Below are positions 56,662-64,000 of a stretch of DNA of 64,000 bases, piece by piece. Within the stretch, counting starts at the first letter, position 1. Every line of letters starts with the position of its first letter. The translations under genes were made by a program, and so were the position numbers. This stretch comes from an uncultured Eubacteriales bacterium (lineage in GTDB: Bacteria > Bacillota > Clostridia > Oscillospirales > CAG-272). Below the pieces are notes generated by a model that saw nothing but the letters and a program-made list of their open reading frames with translations, ran no database searches and had not been told where the DNA came from. Location: NCBI GenBank assembly GCA_900544985.1, contig UQXK01000002.1, forward strand, positions 62,001 through 126,000, written 5' to 3'.

Positions 56662-59088
56662 TCATTCCTTTACCTGTTCGATTCCCCATATATTGTCGGC
56701 ATATTCTTTTATGCTTCTGTCAGAGGAGAATTTTCCGGCAGCGGCGATATTCAGAAGAGAACGTTTGGTCCATTCGTTTCTGTTAGAATAATCGAGCATG
56801 ATTCTATCCGATGCCTTTACATAGGATTCAAAGTCAGCAAGACACATATAAGGATCGGGGATTTTGTTGTTTGCAAGGAAATAGTTTACGATTCCCGTAA
56901 AGTCCTCTCCCGCAAAGCCCTCGGCAATTCTGTCGACGGCAGCTTTGAGTTTCGGATCGACTTTGTAATAAAGCATAGAACTGTATCCGCGGCGCCAGAG
57001 ATCGTCTACTTCCGCCGATGTAAGTCCGAAGATATAGATATTGTCGTTTCCGACAGCCTCTGCCATCTCCACATTGGCACCGTCAAGCGTTCCGAGAGTG
57101 AGCGCGCCGTTTATCATAAATTTCATGCAGCCCGTGCCCGACGCCTCTTTACCCGCAAGAGATATCTGTTCCGAAATATCGGTCGCAGGCATAAGTATTT
57201 CCGCCGTGCTCACGTTGTAATCTTCAAGGTAGATAACGCGGAGCTTTTCGCGTATTTTCGGATTTTTATCTATCTCATTTCCGAGCGCCCAGATAAGTTT
57301 TATTATATCTTTTGCAAAATAGTAGCTCGGTGCGGCTTTTCCGCCGAACAGGAATGTTTTCGGCGTGACATCGGCATCGGGATTTTCAAGAAGGTCATTA
57401 TAATAAGATACTATTTTAAGAACGTTCAGAAGCTGACGCTTATATTCGTGCATACGCTTTACCTGAACGTCGAAAACAGAGTGCGTATCGATATTAAGTC
57501 CCGTAGTCTTTCTGTAATATTCGGCAAAACGCTCTTTGTTGCGGTGTTTTATTCCGCGAAGCGCATCTATTACGGACGAATCATTGTAGAAATCGGCAAA
57601 CTTAGAAAGTTCTTCCGGATTTTTGATATATCCGTCGCCTATCGTGCTGTTCAGAAGTCCCGCAAGTTCGGGGTTGGAATAGCAAAGCCAACGTCTGTGC
57701 GCTATACCGTTCGTGACATTGGTAAATCTTTCGGGGAAAGCCGTATAAAAATCATGGAAAACGGTCTTTTTGAGTATTTCGCTGTGAAGCGCCGATACGC
57801 CGTTCGTCTTATGAGAGCCGAGAACGGAAAGATTTGCCATTCTCACCTGTCCGTTCGCCATTATAGACATACGCGATATTCTGTCCCAGTCACCGGGATA
57901 CATATTCCAGAGGTCTGCGCAGAAACGGCGGTTTATCTCGCAGACGATACCGTATATTCTCGGAAGTCTGAGTCGGAAGATATCCTCATTCCAGCATTCG
58001 AGCGCTTCGGGAAGCACCGTATGATTTGTATAAGAAACAGTTTTTGTAACAACGCTCCATGCGGATTCCCATGAGAACGAATATACATCCATAAAGATAC
58101 GCATAAGCTCGGGTATACAGAGAGCCGGATGAGTATCGTTTATGTGTATTGAGTTTTTCTCCGCAAAATTGGAAAGAGTTCCGTAAACAGCGAGATGATC
58201 CGCAACAATATTTTGAAGCGAAGCGGAAACAAGAAAATACTGTTGGCTGAGTCTGAGTATCTTTCCTTCCATATGCTCGTCGGAAGGATAAAGAAGCTTT
58301 GTAAGGGTCTCTGCATTCGTATTCTCCTGGACCGCCTGCATATATTGTCCCTGCGTAAACAGATTCATATTGAAATTCGTCATATCATGCGCGCGCCAGA
58401 GACGAAGATTGTTTACTGCGAAGCTGTCTCTTCCCGATATCATCATATCATACGGAACAGCCTGAACTTCTTCATAATCCGTGTGGATTATGTTCAGATG
58501 GTTATTTTCCCATCGTTCCGAAACCTTTCCTCCGAAACGGACCGTAAAAGTCTTATCGTTTCTCGGAACGAGCCAGGATTCGCCGGAAGGCATCCAGACA
58601 TCGGGCATTTCCACCTGTGAACCGTCTACTATTTTCTGCTTGAAAAGACCGTACTCATAGCAAAGAGAAAAACCTGTCGCAGGATAATCGAGCGTTGTGA
58701 GCGAATCCATAAAACAAGCTGCAAGACGCCCGAGTCCTCCGTTGCCGAGTCCCGGGTCGCGCTCTATATCGTAAAGTTCGTCAAGATCAAATCCCATGGA
58801 TTTCAGAACTTCACGGTACTCGTTGTCAATACCCAGATTCATAAGATTATTACGGAGCGATTTTCCTATGAGAAATTCCATGCAAAGATAATATACACGT
58901 TTTTTCTTTTCTTTTTTCACGGTATGGCGAAATACCGATCTTTTACTTGTAAGAGCGTCTCTTACCGTAAGAATAACCGCCTTGTACATCTGCGCGTTCG
59001 ACGCCTCTTCCGGAGAAACGCCGAAATAGCGGGAAAGTTTGCTCTCTATCGACGCGCTGATTTCTTTGACTTTTAATGAATCTGCCAT
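56662..59088 (-). CDS. glgP: Glycogen/maltodextrin phosphorylase
   Basis: Releases glucose-1-phosphate from alpha-1,4-glucan ends using PLP. 808 aa, full length: GNGGLGRLAACFMDSL and YEYGLFKQ in the N half, VKRMHEYKRQLLNVLKI, and the PLP-Lys segment EASGTGCMKFMINGALTLGTLDGANVE. In most phosphorylases the residue before the Met of this motif is Asn (GTGNMK); here it is Cys. ATG at 59088 follows GGAGGAAA. Between glgA and the GH13 gene, 10 nt after glgA. Confidence 0.97.
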   Translation of the reverse strand: MADSLKVKEISASIESKLSRYFGVSPEEASNAQMYKAVILTVRDALTSKRSVFRHTVKKEKKKRVYYLCMEFLIGKSLRNNLMNLGIDNEYREVLKSMGFDLDELYDIERDPGLGNGGLGRLAACFMDSLTTLDYPATGFSLCYEYGLFKQKIVDGSQVEMPDVWMPSGESWLVPRNDKTFTVRFGGKVSERWENNHLNIIHTDYEEVQAVPYDMMISGRDSFAVNNLRLWRAHDMTNFNMNLFTQGQYMQAVQENTNAETLTKLLYPSDEHMEGKILRLSQQYFLVSASLQNIVADHLAVYGTLSNFAEKNSIHINDTHPALCIPELMRIFMDVYSFSWESAWSVVTKTVSYTNHTVLPEALECWNEDIFRLRLPRIYGIVCEINRRFCADLWNMYPGDWDRISRMSIMANGQVRMANLSVLGSHKTNGVSALHSEILKKTVFHDFYTAFPERFTNVTNGIAHRRWLCYSNPELAGLLNSTIGDGYIKNPEELSKFADFYNDSSVIDALRGIKHRNKERFAEYYRKTTGLNIDTHSVFDVQVKRMHEYKRQLLNVLKIVSYYNDLLENPDADVTPKTFLFGGKAAPSYYFAKDIIKLIWALGNEIDKNPKIREKLRVIYLEDYNVSTAEILMPATDISEQISLAGKEASGTGCMKFMINGALTLGTLDGANVEMAEAVGNDNIYIFGLTSAEVDDLWRRGYSSMLYYKVDPKLKAAVDRIAEGFAGEDFTGIVNYFLANNKIPDPYMCLADFESYVKASDRIMLDYSNRNEWTKRSLLNIAAAGKFSSDRSIKEYADNIWGIEQVKE

Positions 59089-59098
59089 TTTTCCTCCT

Positions 59099-60541
59099 TT
59101 AATTTTCCGTGGGAGTTATTTTTTCATACAGTTCTGCGTATTTTTGCGCGGATAACTTCCACGAGAAATCTATCTTCATAATTTTTTTTGCAAGTTTATC
59201 CCAATTTTCTTTGTCGGAATATACGCCTTCCGCTTCCCTTATAACGTAAAGCATATCGTGCGCATTGTATGCGGAAAAAGTAAAACCGTTACCGCTTCTG
59301 TCCCACGAATACGGTTTTATGGTGTCGAAGAGTCCGCCCGTTTCGCGAACTATCGGAACCGTTCCGTATCGCGACGCTATCATCTGCGCAAGACCGCAAG
59401 CCTCCGATTTTGACGGCATAAGGAACATATCCGCGCCCGCATATATAAGTTTTGACAATTTTCTGTCATATGTTATTTTCACTCCGACACGACCCGGATA
59501 TCTTGACGCGAGAGAAGAGAAAAATCTTTCAAGATAAGGCTCTCCCGTGCCGAGAAGCACAAACTGAATATTGTCCCCCATGAGTTCGTCCGCCACACTG
59601 CACAGAATATCAAATCCCTTGTGCGACGCAAGGCGGGATACCATAGCTATTATCGGAACATCGGGATTTATATCCAGCCCGAAGCGCGCTTGCAGCGCCG
59701 CCTTGTCTTTCTTTTTCCCGGCAAGACCGCGGTAAGTGTAGTTATACGGAATATCGAGATCATTCTTCGGGTTGTACGCCGCTTCGTCTATGCCGTTTAA
59801 TATTCCGCCTATCTTATAGGAATACTTGTTTATTATGTGATGAAGACCGTGAGAATAATACTCTGTCTTTATTTCATCGGCGTATCTCGGACTCACCGTC
59901 GTCACATAGTCTGCGCAGACAATGGCGCCCTTTGAAAGGTTTATGTCTCCGTTATATTCAACTATCGAAGAAATGTTAGCGTTAAGACCGAACACATCAC
60001 CCAAAATTCCCATGCCGTAAACGCCCTGATAATCTATATTGTGTATCGTATACACGGCTTTTACTCCGGAATATCCGGGCAAGAGTCCGAGTTCCTGCTT
60101 TAAGACGATGACGGAAAGCGCCGTCTGCCAGTCGTTGGCATGAAGTATATCGGGATAAAAGTCCATCGCCTTCATGAGAGCGAGGACCGCACGTGAGAAA
60201 AATGCAAAGCGTTCCGCGTCGTCGAAATGACCGTAAAGCCCTCCGCGTTTAAAATAATACTCGTTATCTATAAAATAATACTTTACGCCTTTATAGTCAA
60301 GAGAAAAAATTCCGCAATATTGTTCTCTCCAAGCAAGGCGCACCGTTATCCATTTTTCAAACTTCATTTTAGAGCGCCATTCGTCGGTGATCTTATCATA
60401 AAGCGGTATTACCGCACGCACATCTGTATTTTCATCAAGAGCCGCTATTGCCGGCGGAAGAGCGCCCATAACATCCCCAAGTCCGCCCGTTGCGGCAAAA
60501 GGCATAGCCTCGGAAGCCGCGAAAAGAATTTTTTTAACCAT
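59099..60541 (-). CDS. glgA: Glycogen synthase
   Basis: GT5 enzyme adding glucose from ADP-glucose to glycogen. The start was set at ATG 60541 (MVKKILFAASEA), six nt after GGAGG, giving 480 aa. The N-terminal motif is AATGGLGDVMGALP: the Lys of the usual KTGGL (ADP-glucose contact in E. coli GlgA) is Ala here. C half keeps VSRLASHKGFDIL, LLGTGE and the acceptor motif PSKSEACGLAQMIASRYGTVPIVRETGGL. Transcribed with glgD and glgP. Confidence 0.95.
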   Translation of the reverse strand: MVKKILFAASEAMPFAATGGLGDVMGALPPAIAALDENTDVRAVIPLYDKITDEWRSKMKFEKWITVRLAWREQYCGIFSLDYKGVKYYFIDNEYYFKRGGLYGHFDDAERFAFFSRAVLALMKAMDFYPDILHANDWQTALSVIVLKQELGLLPGYSGVKAVYTIHNIDYQGVYGMGILGDVFGLNANISSIVEYNGDINLSKGAIVCADYVTTVSPRYADEIKTEYYSHGLHHIINKYSYKIGGILNGIDEAAYNPKNDLDIPYNYTYRGLAGKKKDKAALQARFGLDINPDVPIIAMVSRLASHKGFDILCSVADELMGDNIQFVLLGTGEPYLERFFSSLASRYPGRVGVKITYDRKLSKLIYAGADMFLMPSKSEACGLAQMIASRYGTVPIVRETGGLFDTIKPYSWDRSGNGFTFSAYNAHDMLYVIREAEGVYSDKENWDKLAKKIMKIDFSWKLSAQKYAELYEKITPTEN

Positions 60542-60612
60542 AAACATCCTCCGTTTTTCTACACATCAATCTGAATGAAAATCTTTTTTGTCTTTGATCC
60601 GATTTCTTTATA

Positions 60613-61746
60613 TCAGATCATCTTTCCTTTGTCAATATAGAAAGGAAGCGTCGGAACTCCCGCAAGAGTTACTCCGTCATGTACAACTACGTTCTTATCC
60701 GTAACAACGCAGTTCATTGAAACATTCTGAGAAACAAACGTATCCTGGAAAAGTATGGAATTTTTAACGACAGCGCCTTTTCCTATACGCACGCCTCTGA
60801 AAAGTATGCAGTTTTCAACTTCTCCGTCTATAACACATCCGTCTGCTATCAGCGAATTTTTGACAGACGCTGTCTCGCTGTAATATGTCGGAGGCGAGTT
60901 TCTTACTTTTGTAAATATCGGACGTTCGAACACGTTGAAAAGCGAATCGTATTTTTGGCTGTTTTCTATAAGCTCCATACTGTGAGCGAAATATTCGGAC
61001 ATAGAAGATATCGTCGCCGCATATCCGTCGTATCTGTAAACTCTGAAATTGCGCCTGCCGAGGTTTTTAAGTATAACGTCCGTAGACATGCTCTTATAAT
61101 CGTGCGCCACGGCGTCGAGGACAAGTTCCTGCAAATACCTGCGTCCCACAACTACTATATTCATATCGACGTCCGCTTCCCCTGCGACATCGCGCGGGAC
61201 TGTCTCGATATCCGTTATTCTTCCTGTGACATCGGAATAAATTATCTCGTTCGTCTTAGCCATTTCAGGCGTCACATACATACGTTTTACCGCGATCGTC
61301 ATATCTGCGCCGTTTTTTATATGATCATCTATCATAGCTTTAAAATCGACATTGCATATGACATTGCAGTCCGACATTACAACATAATCTTCCGTGATAC
61401 CGGAAATAAGATGATTTATGCTTTTAAGCGCTTCAAGGCGTGTATGATAAAGCTCGTTTACATTGTTTGCAAAAGCCGAAATATACGGAGGCAATATTTT
61501 TATTCCTCCCGAACGGCGGGCAAGATCCCAGTCCTTTCCCGTTCCTATATGATCCATGAGCGAATGGTAATTATAGTGGGTTATGACATTTATATTGTTT
61601 ATATCAGAATTTACCATATTCGAAAGCGCAAAATCTATAAGCCTGTATCTGCACCCGAACGGCACCGACGCCATCGTCCTCACGCGCGTAAGCTCCGGAA
61701 TATTTCTATCGTGTATATTGGAGAATATCATTCCTGCTACTGACAT
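60613..61746 (-). CDS. glgD: Glucose-1-phosphate adenylyltransferase, GlgD (regulatory) subunit
   Basis: Partner of GlgC in the Bacillota-type heteromeric ADP-glucose pyrophosphorylase. The start was set at ATG 61746 (MSVAGMIFSNIHD), after GAGGAGG, giving 377 aa. It keeps FGCRYRLIDFALSNMVNSDINNI and the C-terminal left-handed beta-helix, but the catalytic GGxGxRL loop is replaced by NIHDRNIPELTR, as is normal for GlgD, which is thought to be non-catalytic and to modulate GlgC. It begins 13 nt after the glgC stop. Confidence 0.96.
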   Translation of the reverse strand: MSVAGMIFSNIHDRNIPELTRVRTMASVPFGCRYRLIDFALSNMVNSDINNINVITHYNYHSLMDHIGTGKDWDLARRSGGIKILPPYISAFANNVNELYHTRLEALKSINHLISGITEDYVVMSDCNVICNVDFKAMIDDHIKNGADMTIAVKRMYVTPEMAKTNEIIYSDVTGRITDIETVPRDVAGEADVDMNIVVVGRRYLQELVLDAVAHDYKSMSTDVILKNLGRRNFRVYRYDGYAATISSMSEYFAHSMELIENSQKYDSLFNVFERPIFTKVRNSPPTYYSETASVKNSLIADGCVIDGEVENCILFRGVRIGKGAVVKNSILFQDTFVSQNVSMNCVVTDKNVVVHDGVTLAGVPTLPFYIDKGKMI

Positions 61747-61759
61747 ATCTTCTTCCTCC

Positions 61760-62947
61760 TCATTCTTTCGGTCCGAGCATTGCCCCGTGTTCGACCGAAG
61801 CGTTTGCCTCAATATTTGAATTTGCGCCTATGACTGTTATTTTGCATCCGTCGGCTCTCTTTCCGCCAACGCTTGCATTCTCGTTTATCACCGTGTCATG
61901 GTCGATTATCGAATATTCCAGATGCGCGCCGCTTTTTACGGTGACATTCGCCATTATAACGCAATCGTTTACATAAGCGCCCTTTTCAACGGTGACACCG
62001 TTGGAAAGCACGGAATTTCTGACCTCTCCGTTTATAATGCAGCCCTCTGTTATCATCGAATTTTCGATAATCGCGCTGTCTCCCGTTCTGTGCGGCGGTT
62101 CCGCATAGTGGCGGTAAAAAATCCTCCATTTTTTGTCATAAAGATTGAATTTCGGATTTCTTCCGAGAAGATCCATATTCGCTTCCCAAAGGCTCTCTAT
62201 CGTTCCCACATCTTTCCAATATCCGTCGAAAAGATAGGAATACATCGTCTTTCCCTCTTGAAGCATCAGAGGAATTATATTCTTTCCGAAGTCGTTGCTC
62301 GATGTTTTATCGGCTTCGTCTCTTTTCAGATAGTCTATAAGCACGTCGGTATTGAATATATATATACCCATTGACGCTTTGTTGCTCTTCGGATTTTTAG
62401 GTTTCTCTTCGAATTCATATATTTTGCCGTCGGGCTCTATATTGAGAATGCCGAATCTGGACGCGCTTTCTATCGGGACCTCTATTGCTGCAATAGTGCA
62501 GTCCGCGCCGTTTTTCTTATGAAAATCAAGCATGGCGCGATAATTCATTTTATAAATATGGTCGCCGGACAGAATAAGGGTATATTTCGGAGAATAACGC
62601 TCGATAAAATTGATATTCTGATATATTGCGTTTGCGGTTCCCTTGTACCACGCGGAAGAAGATTTCGCCTGATAAGGAGGCAGCACCATGACGCCGCCGC
62701 GCGCACGGTCAAGATCCCACGGCTCGCCGTTGCCTATATATTCGTTCAGAACAAGCGGCTGATACTGCGTCAGAACTCCTACGGTATCTATTCCGGAGTT
62801 TACGCAATTTGACATAGGAAAATCAATAATTCTGTATTTGCCGCCGAAAGGCACCGCAGGTTTTGCGGTCGTTTCGGTCAGAGCATAAAGACGGCTTCCC
62901 TGTCCGCCTGCCAAAAGCATCGCTATACATTCTTTTTTCATGTACAT
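61760..62947 (-). CDS. glgC: Glucose-1-phosphate adenylyltransferase, catalytic subunit
   Basis: Makes ADP-glucose, the committed step of glycogen synthesis. 395 aa: [33 protein letters not shown] (catalytic Arg and Lys loop), [23 protein letters not shown], and the C-terminal beta-helix of hexapeptide repeats. ATG at 62947 has GGGGGA ten nt upstream; a second ATG two codons in is too far. Second gene of the glgB-glgC-glgD-glgA-glgP run. Confidence 0.97.
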   Translation of the reverse strand: MYMKKECIAMLLAGGQGSRLYALTETTAKPAVPFGGKYRIIDFPMSNCVNSGIDTVGVLTQYQPLVLNEYIGNGEPWDLDRARGGVMVLPPYQAKSSSAWYKGTANAIYQNINFIERYSPKYTLILSGDHIYKMNYRAMLDFHKKNGADCTIAAIEVPIESASRFGILNIEPDGKIYEFEEKPKNPKSNKASMGIYIFNTDVLIDYLKRDEADKTSSNDFGKNIIPLMLQEGKTMYSYLFDGYWKDVGTIESLWEANMDLLGRNPKFNLYDKKWRIFYRHYAEPPHRTGDSAIIENSMITEGCIINGEVRNSVLSNGVTVEKGAYVNDCVIMANVTVKSGAHLEYSIIDHDTVINENASVGGKRADGCKITVIGANSNIEANASVEHGAMLGPKE

Positions 62948-63036
62948 AAAAATATGTCCCCCGATCTTAAATTTGATAATCTGTAACTAAACAAGAACTT
63001 TCGCTTATTGAACCTTTGCTTTATTGAACTTTCGCT

Positions 63037-64000
63037 TTATTTTTCTGTCTTTTTTGATTTTTGCAACTTCCTTTTGAATATCAATGCGCCGTAAGGCGGA
63101 ACGCTTACAGAGAGTTTACCCGTCACTTTTCCGTTCTTTTTCACATATCCTGCTTTTAAAATACCGTTTGAGATTCCGTTTCCGCCGAAGCGTTCATCGT
63201 CCGAGGAGAAAATCTCTTCATAATTTCCTCTGTGAGGCACATAAAGAGTGAAATTTTCTCTTTTTACGGGCGCGAAATTCAAAAGCACGATATATTCATT
63301 TCCCTTGCTGTCACGCCTTATATATGAAATTATATTTTCATCCTTGTTGTCCGCGTCTATCCACGTAAATCCGTCCCATGAATCGTCTATCTCATAGAGC
63401 TCCGCGGAATTTTTATATAAATGATTGAGCGCCTTTACATATTCGCGCATTTTCGTATGTTTTTCGTAACCCAGCATGAACCATTCGAGCTCGTTTTTGT
63501 AATCCCATTCCGAAAAAGGTGCGAACTCTGTTCCCATGAACATCATTTTCTTTCCGGGAAACGTCATCATATAAGCCAAGAATGTGCGCATACCGGCGAA
63601 TTTATCGTCATATTCGCCGAACATCTTTCCGAGAAGAGAGCATTTTCCATGTACCACTTCATCATGCGATATCGGAAGAACATAATTTTCGGAAAAAGCA
63701 TATACCATAGGGAAAGTGAGCTTGTCATGCTTATATTTTCTGAAAAGCGGGTCTGTTTTCACATAATCGAACATATCGTTCGCCCAGCCCATGTTCCACT
63801 TAAAGTTGAATCCCAAGCCGCCCTTATCTCCGGGACCGGTTACCATGGGCCATGCAGTGGATTCCTCCGCTATCATAAATGCATAAGGAAATTCGGAGAA
63901 AACAGCCGTGTTGAGCTTTCTGAAAAAGGCTATCGCTTCAAGATTTTTATTTTCGCCGTATATATTCGGTATCCATTCTCCGGGTTTTCTGTCATAATCA
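63037..64000 (-). CDS. glgB: 1,4-alpha-glucan branching enzyme (partial, N-terminus off window)
   Basis: Makes alpha-1,6 branches in glycogen. Only the C-terminal 320 residues are in the window; the frame is open to the edge and begins with DRKPGEWIPNIYGENKNLEAIAFFRKLN, which is a GlgB signature. The acid/base Glu lies in MIAEESTAWP, followed by GGLGFNFKWNMGWANDM and LPISHDEVVHGK (third catalytic region); the C-terminal beta domain ends PPYGALIFKRKLQ. GH13_9. First visible gene of the glycogen operon; 89 nt separate it from glgC. Confidence 0.97.
   Translation of the reverse strand, partial: DYDRKPGEWIPNIYGENKNLEAIAFFRKLNTAVFSEFPYAFMIAEESTAWPMVTGPGDKGGLGFNFKWNMGWANDMFDYVKTDPLFRKYKHDKLTFPMVYAFSENYVLPISHDEVVHGKCSLLGKMFGEYDDKFAGMRTFLAYMMTFPGKKMMFMGTEFAPFSEWDYKNELEWFMLGYEKHTKMREYVKALNHLYKNSAELYEIDDSWDGFTWIDADNKDENIISYIRRDSKGNEYIVLLNFAPVKRENFTLYVPHRGNYEEIFSSDDERFGGNGISNGILKAGYVKKNGKVTGKLSVSVPPYGALIFKRKLQKSKKTEK

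Overview
The window reads as a chromosomal segment of an anaerobic Clostridia-type member of the Bacillota, probably uncultured and gut-associated. The evidence is the hrcA-grpE-dnaK-dnaJ-prmA heat-shock operon with a CIRCE operator, strong Shine-Dalgarno (SD) sites before almost every gene, the paired GlgC/GlgD glycogen enzymes, an ECF-type thiamine transporter under a TPP riboswitch, many short lipoproteins, and moderately AT-rich DNA. No tRNA, rRNA, CRISPR array, phage or insertion sequence was seen. The genus cannot be named from the sequence alone.

Layout. 1-770: start of a thioredoxin-reductase-like flavoprotein (minus) that keeps its CxxC but lacks both NADPH-binding motifs. 1371-1721: a small cysteine-rich gene on the plus strand, interrupted by an in-frame TAG at codon 20. 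1.9-6.6 kb (minus): greA-lysS, an S41 protease and a PucR/CdaR-type regulator. 6.9-12.7 kb (minus): hrcA-grpE-dnaK-dnaJ-prmA. 13.0-14.8 kb (plus): TPP riboswitch, thiT, thiN. 14.8-23.1 kb (minus): an MBL-fold hydrolase, a leucine-rich-repeat lipoprotein, typA-tcdA, two paralogous lipoproteins and guaB, mostly as separate units closed by terminators. 23.2-30.8 kb: a 68-aa unknown gene, fucI with its own promoter and operator-like palindrome, a 79-aa unknown gene, dapA, two GNATs, tmcAL and ackA.

31.0-37.8 kb (plus): a five-gene biotin-dependent, sodium-pump-type decarboxylase/transcarboxylase cluster. It holds both an acyl-CoA-type (12S) and an oxaloacetate/pyruvate-type (5S) carboxyltransferase, a separate biotin carrier, and the beta and gamma membrane subunits. 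A PAS/degenerate-kinase-like protein follows 11 nt later, then an XRE regulator. 37.9-48.3 kb (minus): miaB-mutS-mutL-tgt with a GH78 rhamnosidase as last gene. 48.4-51.8 kb: a MATE transporter, a GNAT and a lipoprotein. 52.1-64.0 kb (minus): a glycogen operon glgB-glgC-glgD-glgA-glgP, followed by a GH13 enzyme, a small Cys-rich lipoprotein and a GH31 glucosidase, tightly packed or overlapping.

The window is mainly housekeeping (translation, chaperones, mismatch repair, tRNA modification) plus glycogen storage and sugar-acid metabolism. The points most worth a second look are the TAG-interrupted Cys-rich gene, the NADPH-motif-less thioredoxin reductase, and the hybrid decarboxylase cluster with its divergent 12S-like subunit and attached sensor-like protein. 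Starts were moved downstream of the longest open frame wherever an SD site or a regulatory element decided the matter.
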